Assembly: GCA_046331625.1 (NCBI GenBank)
Contig: JAXLQL010000013.1
Span: 124,001 to 188,000, forward strand
From: JAXLQL01 sp046331625
GTDB taxonomy: Bacteria > Acidobacteriota > Terriglobia > Bryobacterales > Bryobacteraceae
Direction of reading: 5' to 3'
DNA length: 64,000 nt
Position 1 is the first letter of the stretch; each line of letters begins with the position of its first letter. Shown in pieces: positions 1-8,953 of the stretch. Below the pieces are notes generated by a model, which was not told where the DNA came from, made no database searches, and worked only from the letters and a program-made list of their open reading frames with translations. The position numbers were made by a program, and so were the translations under genes.

Positions 1-153
1 GGGCGTGAAGTGCGGCTTGCCGGTGGGCTTCCAAGATGGCGCGTCGGCACGGAGCATCGAGCCCATCGCGAGTCCGGCGAAGCCCATGCCGCAGTCGGCG
101 AGAAAGTTGCGCCGCGGCAGGCGGCCACAAGGGGGAAGAAAGCGTTTCATCAT
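1..153 (-). CDS. DUF1501 domain protein, N-terminal part (runs off left edge)
   Basis: Only the first 51 codons are in the window. They read as a twin-arginine type leader: a basic start, then LPRRNFLADCG, a small-residue hydrophobic stretch (GMGFAGLAMGSML) and Ala-Asp-Ala. The ATG overlaps the stop codon of the upstream PSD1 gene (ATGA), so the two are translationally coupled; a second ATG follows immediately. In Acidobacteriota and Planctomycetota the gene coupled behind PSD1 is normally a Tat-exported DUF1501 protein (sulfatase/phosphatase-like fold, substrate unknown). The complete copy at 34136-35518 shows the same order. The family call is inferred from the leader and the context because the DUF1501 core lies outside the window. 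Confidence 0.7.
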   Translation of the reverse strand, partial: MMKRFLPPCGRLPRRNFLADCGMGFAGLAMGSMLRADAPSWKPTGKPHFTP

Positions 154-3100
154 CTCACCGTGAGGAATTCGTTGTGGTTGAGCAGCGCGTGAATGAAGCC
201 CTCACGCGCGCGGGTTTTCGGATCGGCCGATGGCGCAACTGAGGCCTCTTGCTTCTCCGCGAATTTGGTCAGCCGCGCCGGTTCTCGCAACAGAGCGGTC
301 TGCTCAGCCAGGAACTTGCGGCTCTCGGCGATCTCTTCCTTTGAAGGCGGCTGGCCGGTCAGCAGTTCGAACGAGTTGCGAATGAACTCGTCATCGGCGA
401 GCCAACGGTCCGCCAGCTTGCGGCCAAGCGTTCGCGCCGCCTCGAGGCTCAGCGTGCTGTTCGATGCCGCCAGCGCCTGCTGTGGAATGATGCTCTCGGT
501 GCGCATGTAGCATTCGGTCGGGTTCGGCTGATCGAACAGGCGCAGGAACTCGACCTGATTCTCGGGACTGTGCCGCATGTACAGGCTCCGCCGCCGTGAC
601 TTCAGCCCTTCCACTTCCTCCACGTCTGCGCCACCGATTCTCTCATCGAGCAGTCCGGACATGTAGAGCACGGAATCGCGCACGGCCTCGGCCTCCATGC
701 GATGCGAGTTCATGCGCCACAGATACTTGTTGTCCGGGTCGATCTTCGTGTTGGCGTCACTGATCTCCGCGCCAGAGGAGATCATGCGATAGGCCTTGCT
801 CGTCACCAGCAGGCGATGCAGCTTCTTTGTACTCCAGTCGTACTTCATCAACTCCACGGCCAGCCAATCGAGCAGCGGCTGATTCAGCGGCGGAACGCCA
901 TTGCGACCGAAGTTCGCCGGCGTGGGAACAATCGGCTTGCCAAAGTGACGGAGCCACATGTGATTCACCGCCACACGCGCGGTGAGCGGATTCTCTTTCG
1001 AAGTGATCCACTGGGCGAACGCAGTCCGGCGTCCGGTGCTGATCTCGGGATTGACTTCGAAAAGTGGCGTGTACTTTTCGAGACCCTGGTCAAGCGCTTT
1101 GGCTGCTTGCTCGAGCTTCCTCTTGGCCGCGGCGGACTTGCCATTCTGCGCCAGCATTTGCTGCGCTTCGAGCATCGCCTCCTGCGCCTGCGCGGTCGCG
1201 TAGCGGCGCTCGGCCTCCGCGGCCTTCTTCTCGAGTTCGGAAAGGTTCGCCGCCGCGGGCTTCGCGTACTTCGCTGCTTCCGCGTCGAGCCGTGCTTGAA
1301 GCGAAGGCAGAGCAGCTTTCACCGTCTCGAGGTGCTTGGTTGCGAGCGCCAGCCGGTCTTCGGCTTGGCGCAGCACTTCCTTGGGATCTTGTGCGGCCAT
1401 CTCAGCGATCCAGCGTTCGAGCTTGTCGATGTCTTCGCGCGCTAGGGGATCTCCTCCCTGCGGCATCCTCGGCGTCAGTTCGCCCTTTACGTACTGGATC
1501 AGCGGTGACTCGGCAGGTTTGCCCGGAATGATCGCCGGTCCGTGTTTCCATCCGCCGCGCAGCGCCGTGTCCACGCTGGCCAGCGAGAGTCCGCTCTTGG
1601 CTACCGTGGCTCCGAACCCGCCATGGCAAGCCCTGCATCGCAAGGTGAAGATCTTCGAAATATCGTTGACGTAGGAAACCGTCTCCTTCGGTTTCTCGCC
1701 CGCTTTCCATTCAGGCGATGCATCGGCGCGGGCTTGTTCGGCAATGCGGCGAGCGGTAGCCAGCGCGGTTTCCGCGTTCTTCACCGCGCCTTCCGCCGTA
1801 CGGATCAAATCCGTGCGGACGTGCGGCTTGAGGTCAGGGATGTAGGCTTCCGTGCCGAGCCGCACCGGTTTGATCTCTGGCACCGTGCCGCCGATCGTCG
1901 ACGGCACACCCGGCGTCAGCGGCGTCTTGTCCGGATTCGTCTCGTCGCCGCGGATCAGCCGGAACGTGTCTTTGTAGATTGGGGGAAAGTACGGCTCAAT
2001 GCCGCCCTTGCGCGGATTCGCATCGAACACGCGCGCCAAGCCATTGTCATGTGTATCCGGATCCCCCGGCATGCGATCGAGCCGAACGTCATAGGGCTCG
2101 AAGAATGCGCGCAGGCGGTAGTATTCTTCCTGCGCCAACGGATCGTACTTGTGGTCATGGCAGCGCGCACACTTCACCGTGACTCCCAACATTCCAGCCC
2201 CGATATGTTCTATGGTGTCTTGCAGCCAGACGTTGCGATTGAAACGGTGGAAGCTGCGCACCAGGTACCCAGTGGCCCGCAGAACGTTCGGATCATTCGG
2301 CGCGATCTCGTCTCCAGCGAGCATCTCGCGCAGCATTTGATCGTACGGCTTGTCCTGGTTCATTGCCTCCACGATCCAATCGCGCCAGCGCCAAACGTGC
2401 CGGTGGCTGAAGCGCTGATCGTCGAGAATGCGGCGGCCGTACCAATCGCTGTAGCGCCAAACGTCCATCCAGTGGCGGCCCCAGCGTTCGCCGTAGCGCT
2501 TGCTCTCGAGCAACTGATCCACCACGCGCTCGTACGCGCCCGGTGAGTTGTCCGCCACGAAAGCGCGCGACTCTTCGAGCGTGGGCGGAAGCCCGGTGAG
2601 ATCCAGATAGAGGCGCCGTAGCAGGGTTCGCTTATCGGCTTGGGGTGAAGGCTTCAGTCCGCGCTTGCTCCATTCGAGCGCGAGCAACGCATCCACGGGA
2701 TGCTGCCCGGCGGGAATCGGCGATTGCACCGGCTTCTTCCACGCCCAGTGCTCGATGCGTTTCTGGACCTTCGAAAGATCCGGTTGCCGAAGCGCGCTCG
2801 CGAACGGAGCTCCGAGCCGTACCCATTCGGCTACTGACGCAATGACGGCGGGCTCGAGCTGCGGACCGTCGAAAGGCATCCCCGGCTTCTTCTCGTGCCG
2901 CAACCGCCGAATCAGCAGGCTCGCGTCCGGATCACCCGGTACAATCCCCGCGCCGTGGTCGCCACCCTGTAGCAGTGCCTCGCGAGACGTGAGGTCAAGG
3001 CCGGACTTTCGTCCTGAGCCCTTGAAGTGACAACCCGTGCACTTCTCTTCGAGCAGTGGCTTCACCACCTTCGTGAACACCGCGTCGCCGGACTCGCCGG

Positions 3101-3422
3101 ACCATGCCGCACCCGCATCGATCCAATCCGCGAGCGACTGCAGCGCTGCCGGCGACAATCGCTCGCCACCCATTGGCATCGCGGGCTCCAGTTGGTGGCT
3201 GGCAAGTTGGTACAGCAAGCTCTGCGCCGATTTTCCTGGCACCAGTGCCGGTCCGCGCACACCGCCGCGCAACGCCGCTTCGCGCGTAGTCAGATCGAGC
3301 TTGCCGAGCGCGTTCTTCGGATTGTGGCAGGACTCACACTTCGATTTGACAATGGCTAAAGCATCGCTCGGAGCGCCGAAACACGGGGCGGCGATGAGGA
3401 GCGCGAAAAGAGAAAAACGCAC
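150..3422 (-). CDS. PSD1 / planctomycete cytochrome C domain protein (DUF1549-DUF1553)
   Basis: A 1090-residue exported protein. It has an N-terminal signal peptide, then two PSCyt1 domains with CESCH (residues 29-33) and CTGCH (about residue 130), each with the family pattern of a CxxCH heme site followed by SxL...GG..GP.ivPG and PMGG/MPFDG. A DUF1549 domain follows (about 240-440, with LYLDLTGLPPT and RYGERWGRHWMD). A third CxxCH domain (CRACH, about 650) is inserted before a helical, coiled-coil-like stretch and the C-terminal DUF1553 domain (about 810-1060). The start is GTG, with GAGGTGG upstream. The reaction is unknown. The family is usually regarded as periplasmic, and partner DUF1501 genes follow it. 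The second PSD1 protein in this window has only one CxxCH, so the inserted third domain is a distinguishing feature. Confidence 0.92.
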   Translation of the reverse strand: MRFSLFALLIAAPCFGAPSDALAIVKSKCESCHNPKNALGKLDLTTREAALRGGVRGPALVPGKSAQSLLYQLASHQLEPAMPMGGERLSPAALQSLADWIDAGAAWSGESGDAVFTKVVKPLLEEKCTGCHFKGSGRKSGLDLTSREALLQGGDHGAGIVPGDPDASLLIRRLRHEKKPGMPFDGPQLEPAVIASVAEWVRLGAPFASALRQPDLSKVQKRIEHWAWKKPVQSPIPAGQHPVDALLALEWSKRGLKPSPQADKRTLLRRLYLDLTGLPPTLEESRAFVADNSPGAYERVVDQLLESKRYGERWGRHWMDVWRYSDWYGRRILDDQRFSHRHVWRWRDWIVEAMNQDKPYDQMLREMLAGDEIAPNDPNVLRATGYLVRSFHRFNRNVWLQDTIEHIGAGMLGVTVKCARCHDHKYDPLAQEEYYRLRAFFEPYDVRLDRMPGDPDTHDNGLARVFDANPRKGGIEPYFPPIYKDTFRLIRGDETNPDKTPLTPGVPSTIGGTVPEIKPVRLGTEAYIPDLKPHVRTDLIRTAEGAVKNAETALATARRIAEQARADASPEWKAGEKPKETVSYVNDISKIFTLRCRACHGGFGATVAKSGLSLASVDTALRGGWKHGPAIIPGKPAESPLIQYVKGELTPRMPQGGDPLAREDIDKLERWIAEMAAQDPKEVLRQAEDRLALATKHLETVKAALPSLQARLDAEAAKYAKPAAANLSELEKKAAEAERRYATAQAQEAMLEAQQMLAQNGKSAAAKRKLEQAAKALDQGLEKYTPLFEVNPEISTGRRTAFAQWITSKENPLTARVAVNHMWLRHFGKPIVPTPANFGRNGVPPLNQPLLDWLAVELMKYDWSTKKLHRLLVTSKAYRMISSGAEISDANTKIDPDNKYLWRMNSHRMEAEAVRDSVLYMSGLLDERIGGADVEEVEGLKSRRRSLYMRHSPENQVEFLRLFDQPNPTECYMRTESIIPQQALAASNSTLSLEAARTLGRKLADRWLADDEFIRNSFELLTGQPPSKEEIAESRKFLAEQTALLREPARLTKFAEKQEASVAPSADPKTRAREGFIHALLNHNEFLTVR

Positions 3423-3580
3423 GAAACCACCTCATCCGCTGGAATTGTCACCTCTGATTCCATTACAGCGGCGGCGAAAAGTCAAACCGCGTTGCAATTG
3501 GAAACTCTGCATCCGGTTCGGGGTTCCGGGTGCGGCTGCGAGTCATGCCTGCCGCCGAGGCGGTAAGCTGGAATGACAGC

Positions 3581-4477
3581 ATGTTCACTTGGATCTGCCC
3601 GCAATGTGGCGCCGAGGTGCCGCCGTCCTACGCCGATTGTCCCCGCTGCGCCGACCGTTTGAAGGCCACCCAACACCCCGCAGCGGCTCCACCGCCGCCA
3701 CAGCCTCCGCCCCCCCCGCAGGGCCACCCACAGTATCCGCCGGTGGCCGCGCCTCCGCCTCCGCAAGCTCCGCCGCCTCCGCTGCAGATGGCCCCGCAGC
3801 AGGCTCCACCGCCAGGGCCTCCACCGCAGTACGCACAGGCTCCGTATCCGCCGCAACAATATCCGCCGCCGTATCCGCATGAGCAGTACGCGCAACAGCC
3901 CTATCCACCGCAGCCCTATCCGCCTCAGTACGCGCAGCCGCAGTATCCACCGCCGCCGCAGCAGTATCCTCCGCAGTATGCGCCTCCTCCCGTTCGCACT
4001 GGTCCTCCCGGTTGGCTCGTTACGCTCGGAGTGATGGTCGTGGTGCTTGGCCTCGGTTGGCTCCTGTACGGATTCCTCGGTAAGCGCGATGCCGCCCGAG
4101 TGGCGACGCCGGCCGCGCCGGCCCCTGCCGCCGAAACCTCCGAGCCTGCCGTGAAAGGCGCCGAAGGCCGCGAGCAAGTGAACATTGCCAAGAGCCTCGA
4201 GCTCACCGGCGTCCGCATCGTGGAAGAGAAGAAGAAGGCGTGGGTGCGGGTGATGGTGATCAATCATTCGGCTTCCGATATCGCGGAAGTGAAGGGCACC
4301 ATCACGGTCCTGACCAAAGATGGCCAGAAGACGGTAGGCTCCATTCCGGTCACGATCCCCGATCTGCTCTCGTTCGAAGCGAAGGAAGTCACCGGACCAC
4401 TGAACACCAGCATGCGCGCCTACGAAGTGCCTGACTGGCAATTCCTCCGCGCCGAGATCGACCTCAAGAAGCGCTGA
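3581..4477 (+). CDS. Zinc-ribbon, Pro/Tyr-rich, single-pass membrane protein
   Basis: Predicted 298 residues. It opens with a zinc ribbon (CPQCGAEVPPSYADCPRC: two CxxC pairs). A low-complexity region of about 110 residues rich in PPP, PYPPQQ and YPPQY follows, then one membrane segment (about residues 145-165, GWLVTLGVMVVVLGLGWLLY), and a C-terminal globular part with alternating hydrophobic residues that looks like a beta-sandwich (FxxLxx-type domain, KAWVRVMVINHSASDIAEVKGTI). The upstream in-frame ATG at 3530 would add 17 residues before the ribbon; 3581 is preferred because zinc ribbons of this type start at the N terminus. The neighbouring permease starts 4 bases after the stop. No known function; a sensor or scaffold role is only a guess. 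Confidence 0.82.
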   Translation: MFTWICPQCGAEVPPSYADCPRCADRLKATQHPAAAPPPPQPPPPPQGHPQYPPVAAPPPPQAPPPPLQMAPQQAPPPGPPPQYAQAPYPPQQYPPPYPHEQYAQQPYPPQPYPPQYAQPQYPPPPQQYPPQYAPPPVRTGPPGWLVTLGVMVVVLGLGWLLYGFLGKRDAARVATPAAPAPAAETSEPAVKGAEGREQVNIAKSLELTGVRIVEEKKKAWVRVMVINHSASDIAEVKGTITVLTKDGQKTVGSIPVTIPDLLSFEAKEVTGPLNTSMRAYEVPDWQFLRAEIDLKKR

Positions 4478-4480
4478 GCC

Positions 4481-5722
4481 GTGAGTCCGGCCGCGCTGTC
4501 TCTGGCCGCGTTGGTCGCGGCCATCGTGCTGAGTTGTTTCGCGCCGGTGCACGTCGGCGTGTTGTCGATTGCTTCGGCATTCGTGATCGGGCATTGGGCC
4601 GCCGGCATGAAGCCCGCGGCGCTCGCGGCGGGATTTCCCACCAGTCTCTTTCTGACGCTCACCGGCGTGATGCTGCTGTTCAGCATGGCCGCCGAAAACG
4701 GGACCCTCGAGAAGCTCGCCAAACGCAGCCTGTGGCTGGCGCGCGGCAATCGCGGGATGATCCCGGTGGTGTTCTTCTTCCTGGCGCTGGTGCTGGGCGC
4801 GATCGGTCCTGGTGGCATCGCGGCGTCGGCATTGCTGGCTCCGGTGGCGATGCCCGTCGCCGCTGAAGCCGGTATCGGCGCGTTCCTCATGACGCTGATG
4901 GTGGCCAATGGAGCCAACGCCGGAACCTTTTCGCCCATTGCGCCCACGGGCGTGATCGCGCGCGAGCTCATGGAGCGCATCGGCCTTCACGGCGCCGAGT
5001 GGCAGAACTTCTGGAACACGCTGCTCGCGCAATCGCTGGTAGCCTTCGCGGGCTACTTCGCCTTGGGTGGATTGCGATTGTTCCGTGAGCCCGCCATTGA
5101 ATCGGGCGCAATGGCTACGGAGCCGCTCGACCGGCGGCAAAGGCTCACGCTCGCCATGATCGCGGCGCTGGTGGTTTGCGTGGTGGCGTTACGCACCGAT
5201 GTGGGATTCACCGCGTTCACTGCCGCGGCAGCGCTCAGTCTGCTTCGCGCTTCTGACGAGGAAGCCGCGGTGAGGAAGATCCCCTGGAGCGTCATTCTGC
5301 TCGTGTGCGGAGTCACCATGCTCATCTTCGTGATGGAGAAAACCGGCGGCATGGACCTGTTCACCGGCATGCTCGCCAAGGTAAGCTCGCCCGGCTACAT
5401 CCCGGCGGTGATGGCGCTGATCTGCGGGATCATCTCCGTCTACTCGAGTTCGTCGGGCGTGGTGATGCCCGCGTTCCTGCCCACCATTCCCGGGCTCGTG
5501 GCGAAGCTCGGCGGCGGCAATCCGTTGATGATTGCCTACTCGGTCAACGTGGGCGCGCATCTGGTGGACGTGTCGCCTCTCTCCACCATCGGAGCCATCT
5601 GCATTGCCTGCGCTCCTGTCACCGAAAACCGCCCCGCGCTATTTCGCAAACTGCTCGTATGGGGCTGGTCGATGGCCTTGGTGGGGGCCGTAGTTTGCCA
5701 GATCCTCTTTGGATATCGCTGA
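4481..5722 (+). CDS. MatC-like / SLC13-type permease
   Basis: A 413-residue integral membrane protein with about ten hydrophobic segments. The first ~150 residues resemble the dicarboxylate carrier MatC N-terminal domain (FVIGHWAAGMKPAALAAGFPTSLFLTLTGVMLLFSMA, then GAIGPGGIAASALLAPVAMPVA and NGANAGTFSPIAPTGVI). A similar glycine/serine-rich re-entrant motif returns in the C-terminal half (SVYSSSSGVVMPAFLPTIPG and NVGAHLVDVSPLSTIGA), as in ion-transporter superfamily members. It probably imports malonate or another small dicarboxylate; the substrate is not determinable. Start is GTG, 4 bases after the zinc-ribbon gene. Its last 84 bases overlap the convergent SRPBCC gene. Confidence 0.85.
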   Translation: MSPAALSLAALVAAIVLSCFAPVHVGVLSIASAFVIGHWAAGMKPAALAAGFPTSLFLTLTGVMLLFSMAAENGTLEKLAKRSLWLARGNRGMIPVVFFFLALVLGAIGPGGIAASALLAPVAMPVAAEAGIGAFLMTLMVANGANAGTFSPIAPTGVIARELMERIGLHGAEWQNFWNTLLAQSLVAFAGYFALGGLRLFREPAIESGAMATEPLDRRQRLTLAMIAALVVCVVALRTDVGFTAFTAAAALSLLRASDEEAAVRKIPWSVILLVCGVTMLIFVMEKTGGMDLFTGMLAKVSSPGYIPAVMALICGIISVYSSSSGVVMPAFLPTIPGLVAKLGGGNPLMIAYSVNVGAHLVDVSPLSTIGAICIACAPVTENRPALFRKLLVWGWSMALVGAVVCQILFGYR

Positions 5723-6208
5723 GCCTGGGATGATCTCGGGCTCGCTCAACTCCCGCGTTCCTCCGAACATTTCTCCCAATTTGCGTTGCCGGTAACGGAA
5801 GATGCCCAGCAGTTGATACCGAACCATCGCGGTATGCGCCAAGCGCCCCAGTGCGCCCATCGGCAGGACGTAGCGTACCTCGTCTGACACGATCGTGCCG
5901 CCGGCTACTTCTTCGAACCCATGCGTATGGTGCCACAGCGTGTACGGACCGCGAGCTTGCCAATCGACGAAGCGGTAGGGCGGCGAGTACTCGGTGATGA
6001 TGGTGCGCCATCGCATCGGGAGGCCGAGCCAGCCGATCTTGTAGTCGATCACGGTTCCCACGCGCATTTCCACGCCGGGCGTTTCGATGCGAAAGTTCAG
6101 CCATGGCGGCGTGATGCGCGCCAGGTTGTTCGGATTCTCGAACACACGAAACGCGTCTTCGATTCCGAGCGCCGCCTTCATCCGGCAACGGAGCACGTAG
6201 CTATGCAT
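5639..6208 (-). CDS. SRPBCC family protein (START/COQ10-like)
   Basis: 189 residues. The pattern of a polyketide-cyclase/START fold is visible: an N-terminal strand, then AFRVFENPNNLARITPPWLNFRI, G..ID.KI...GLPMRWRTIITEYSPPYRFVDWQARGPYTLWHHTHGFEEV and a closing long helix. Such proteins bind hydrophobic small molecules; close relatives are often annotated only as SRPBCC or CDP-paratose 2-epimerase-related. Its ATG shares one base with the stop of the upstream TPR gene (TGATG), so it is co-translated with it. The 3' end runs antisense under the MatC-like permease. Confidence 0.85.
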   Translation of the reverse strand: MHSYVLRCRMKAALGIEDAFRVFENPNNLARITPPWLNFRIETPGVEMRVGTVIDYKIGWLGLPMRWRTIITEYSPPYRFVDWQARGPYTLWHHTHGFEEVAGGTIVSDEVRYVLPMGALGRLAHTAMVRYQLLGIFRYRQRKLGEMFGGTRELSEPEIIPGSAISKEDLANYGPHQGHRPAPYEQFAK

Positions 6209-7740
6209 CAGTTACGCTCCTTCCACTGGCGAGCCTGTTCCACCGTCAGCCGGCACTCGGGCGGCATCGCGGTGCGCTCGCCGGCTTTGTCGAGATTGAG
6301 CCGTGCGTCGAACAGGCACGGCCGGATCTCGAGCGCCCGGCGGAAATCGGCTTTTGCGAAGTCCACCATGCCCAACATCAGAAGAGCCACGCCGCGGTTG
6401 TTCAATGCGAGCGCATCGTTCGGAGCCGCCGCAACCGCTTGACCGAACTCCTTCAGCGCCTCGCCCGGCTTGTTTTCCCTGAGGTACATCGTCCCTAATT
6501 CGGATGCCACCACTGGATCGTCGGGTTGGTTTTTTTTGAGCTCGATCAAAATCTGATACGCCTGCGCCGGAGGCACCACGCGCGCCAACTGCACCCTCGG
6601 ACGTGTCTTGTCGGGCGCCCAACGCATCGCGTCTTCCCATAGCGATGCCTCGCTGAGCCAGACGGAGGTTCGCGCCACGCTCAGCACCGCCAGCACAGCC
6701 GCGCCAGCCGCTAGCATCCAGCGCATGCTCGTCTTTTCCAGCAGCATCGCCGCGGTGGCGGCGAAGCCGAGCATCGGGAGATACACACGCCGGTCAGCCG
6801 CAAGATCCGCTGCCGGAAAAATCGACGACGTGGGCGCCAGCAACACCAGCCCCGCCAGGAACCAGAACCCCGAGCGCGCCCGATCGAAAGCCTGGATCGC
6901 AGCCACGCACATCGCCACCAACGTCGCCCAGCACAACAAGCCCACCCAATTGTCGAGCACCGGCAAATCGGGGTCTACCGTCATGCCGATCGGAATCGTC
7001 AGCATCTGCAAGTAGCGCAGAATCGCGCCGCCTTGCGTCAGCAAGTAGGCGAACGGCGTGATGCCCGCCTGCGGACCAGCGCCCGATCCCGGTATCGCCG
7101 CCGTCAGGAAAGCAACTCGCCCCACAGCCGCCAACGCCAGCGCGAGCATCGCCGCGATCGGCGCCCATTCCTTCCGGTTGCGCGAAATCGAAATGTGCAG
7201 CATCGCCAGGAACACCGGAAATGCCGCGCACTCTTCTTTCGCGAGCAGGGCCAGCCCGAACCATGCGGCGGCGATCCAGTGCTGGCCGCGCAACCAGAAC
7301 CACAGCGACACGAGGCAAAGCGCCGTCATCAGCAGCGTGCTCCGAGCAAAAACATAAACCACTGCTTCTGTTTGAATCGGATGCATGGCGAAGATCCCCG
7401 CCGCGATCCAGGCGCACTGAAACGGGATCACCCGCCGCAGGCAAGCGAGCACCAGCATCGAACTCATCGCATGCAGCGCCAGGTTCACCGCATGGAACCC
7501 GGCTGGCCACGGGCCATGGGCCCAGTAGTTCGCCCAGAAGCTGAACCACGTCAGCGGCCGCGATTGCTCCCAACGCCACACTCCGCGCCAACCCTCGGGT
7601 GACGTGATCGCCGGATCCACCAGCAGGGCCTTGTCATCGAAGTGGAACGGCGCACGCACGGCCGCGCCGAAGCACACCAGTGCCGCCAACGCGACAGCAA
7701 GGTAGATGGACCAGGTGGGAAAGCGAGCCAATGTTATCAT
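6208..7740 (-). CDS. Polytopic membrane protein with C-terminal TPR repeats
   Basis: 510 residues. Residues 1-370 hold about ten membrane segments with a GT-C/TMTC-like layout (an early FDDKALLVDP acidic loop, then NLALHAMSSMLVLACLRR). Residues about 390-490 form tetratricopeptide repeats (PDDPVVASELGTMYLRENKPGEALKEFGQAVAAAPNDALALNNRGVALL). Proteins with this architecture are often O-glycosyl (mannosyl) transferase-like, but the catalytic assignment is inference. It is divergent from nth with only 17 bases between the start codons, so the promoters of the two genes must overlap coding sequence or each other. Confidence 0.85.
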   Translation of the reverse strand: MITLARFPTWSIYLAVALAALVCFGAAVRAPFHFDDKALLVDPAITSPEGWRGVWRWEQSRPLTWFSFWANYWAHGPWPAGFHAVNLALHAMSSMLVLACLRRVIPFQCAWIAAGIFAMHPIQTEAVVYVFARSTLLMTALCLVSLWFWLRGQHWIAAAWFGLALLAKEECAAFPVFLAMLHISISRNRKEWAPIAAMLALALAAVGRVAFLTAAIPGSGAGPQAGITPFAYLLTQGGAILRYLQMLTIPIGMTVDPDLPVLDNWVGLLCWATLVAMCVAAIQAFDRARSGFWFLAGLVLLAPTSSIFPAADLAADRRVYLPMLGFAATAAMLLEKTSMRWMLAAGAAVLAVLSVARTSVWLSEASLWEDAMRWAPDKTRPRVQLARVVPPAQAYQILIELKKNQPDDPVVASELGTMYLRENKPGEALKEFGQAVAAAPNDALALNNRGVALLMLGMVDFAKADFRRALEIRPCLFDARLNLDKAGERTAMPPECRLTVEQARQWKERN

Positions 7741-7757
7741 GTTAGGTCATTCCTGGC

Positions 7758-8432
7758 ATGGCTCGCCCGAAAACGGCTCGTCCGAAAACAGCCGGCGAAC
7801 GCGCCGCTCGCATCCAACAGATCCTCGCGCACCTCGACGCGATGTACCCGAACGTCACGTGCGAGCTAAACCACTCCAACGCCTGGCAACTGTTGGTGGC
7901 CACCATCCTCTCGGCGCAATGTACCGACAAGCGCGTGAACATGGTCACACCGGGTCTGTTCGCGAAGTACCCCGAGATCGAGGATTTCGCGAACGTGAGT
8001 CCGGAAGAACTGGGCCAAGACATCAAGTCCACGGGGTTCTTCAATAACAAAGCGAAGTCGATCATCGGCGCGGCCAAGCGTGTGCTCGGCGAATTCCACG
8101 GCGAGATTCCCCGCACCATGGAGGAGATGCTCACCATTCCCGGCGCTGCGCGCAAGACCGCGAACGTGGTGCTCGGCACCGCCTACGGGATCGCCAGCGG
8201 CGTCGTGGTCGACACGCACGTGCAGCGCATCGCTGCCCGGCTCGACCTGACCCAGGAAACCGATCCCGGCAAGATCGAGAAAGACCTGATGAAGATCGTT
8301 CCACAAGACCGGTGGATTCTGTTTTCGCATCAGATCATCCATCATGGCCGCCGGATCTGCGCCGCGCGCAGTCCCAAGTGCGCCGAGTGCCCCATCGAGC
8401 CGATCTGCTACGCCAAGGACAAGTCGCAATGA
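7758..8432 (+). CDS. nth: Endonuclease III (DNA glycosylase/AP lyase)
   Basis: 224 residues, close to the usual length. It removes oxidised pyrimidines and nicks the abasic site. Visible hallmarks: LLVATILSAQCTDKRVN in helix B, the helix-hairpin-helix region with the catalytic lysine (IPGAARKTANVVL), the catalytic aspartate in VDTHVQRIA, and the C-terminal [4Fe-4S] cluster C-x6-C-x2-C-x5-C (CAARSPKCAECPIEPIC). The usual second glycine of the LPGVGRKTA hairpin is alanine here. The N terminus contains a near-perfect 15-base tandem repeat coding ARPKT twice. It is the first gene of a five-gene overlapping operon. Confidence 0.95.
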   Translation: MARPKTARPKTAGERAARIQQILAHLDAMYPNVTCELNHSNAWQLLVATILSAQCTDKRVNMVTPGLFAKYPEIEDFANVSPEELGQDIKSTGFFNNKAKSIIGAAKRVLGEFHGEIPRTMEEMLTIPGAARKTANVVLGTAYGIASGVVVDTHVQRIAARLDLTQETDPGKIEKDLMKIVPQDRWILFSHQIIHHGRRICAARSPKCAECPIEPICYAKDKSQ

Positions 8433-8953
8433 AGCGCGCGTGCGCGGTTGCGTTGCTCGTCCTGTGCGGATGCGTGTCGCAGCCCCAGTCCTACGCTCCG
8501 CCCATGCAGCGCAACGCCTACAGCGGACCCGACACGCGTTTCCTCAAGCACTTCATCGCCATGAATGACCCTCACGCAATGGAGCATGTGCTCCGCGACG
8601 TGGGCGATTCCCTGCAATCGGAGTCATGGCGCTGGACGGGCAAACGTCCCCTGTTCCGTTTCCTGGTCCCCGCCACCTCGAAGCTCCGCCTAGTCTGGGA
8701 CTTCAACCTTCCTGACGAAGTGATGGGCCAAGTGAAGCCGCTGACCATTCGCTACACCGTGAACGGTCACGAACTCGACAAGGTGGTTTACCCGGCCGCC
8801 GGAATGCAGCATTTCGAAAAGGCGGTGCCCGCCGAGTGGTTGGTGGCCGGCGAAGATACGATGGCCGGCGCAGAGCTCGACAAGATCTTCATCGCGCCGG
8901 AAGACAAGGTGCAACTCGGGCTGGCTTTGGCGCGCGTGGGCTTCCGCGATTGA
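8429..8953 (+). CDS. Putative lipoprotein, unknown function
   Basis: 174 residues. Starts inside the nth stop (ATGA overlap). A lipoprotein signal peptide is evident: basic KR, hydrophobic AVALLVLCG, then a cysteine at about residue 16 (LVLCGC). The mature part begins SQPQSYAPPMQRNAYSGPDTRF and appears to form a beta-rich domain (RFLVPATSKLRLVWDFNLPDEVMGQVKPLTIRYTVNGHELDK). I do not recognise the family. Placement directly before the membrane glycosyltransferase-like gene, with no gap, suggests the two work together at the envelope. Confidence 0.8.
   Translation: MKRACAVALLVLCGCVSQPQSYAPPMQRNAYSGPDTRFLKHFIAMNDPHAMEHVLRDVGDSLQSESWRWTGKRPLFRFLVPATSKLRLVWDFNLPDEVMGQVKPLTIRYTVNGHELDKVVYPAAGMQHFEKAVPAEWLVAGEDTMAGAELDKIFIAPEDKVQLGLALARVGFRD

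Noticed and set aside
3690..3990. Dense short repeats, considered as a CRISPR or minisatellite
   Set aside because: They are in-frame codons for a Pro/Tyr/Gln-rich region of a protein; there are no spacers or constant repeat length.
3482..5140. Long open minus-strand frame (552 codons) opposite the zinc-ribbon and permease genes
   Set aside because: Its composition is Arg/His-rich with no domain, and both plus-strand genes have clear protein features. It is a mirror effect of high GC at third positions.
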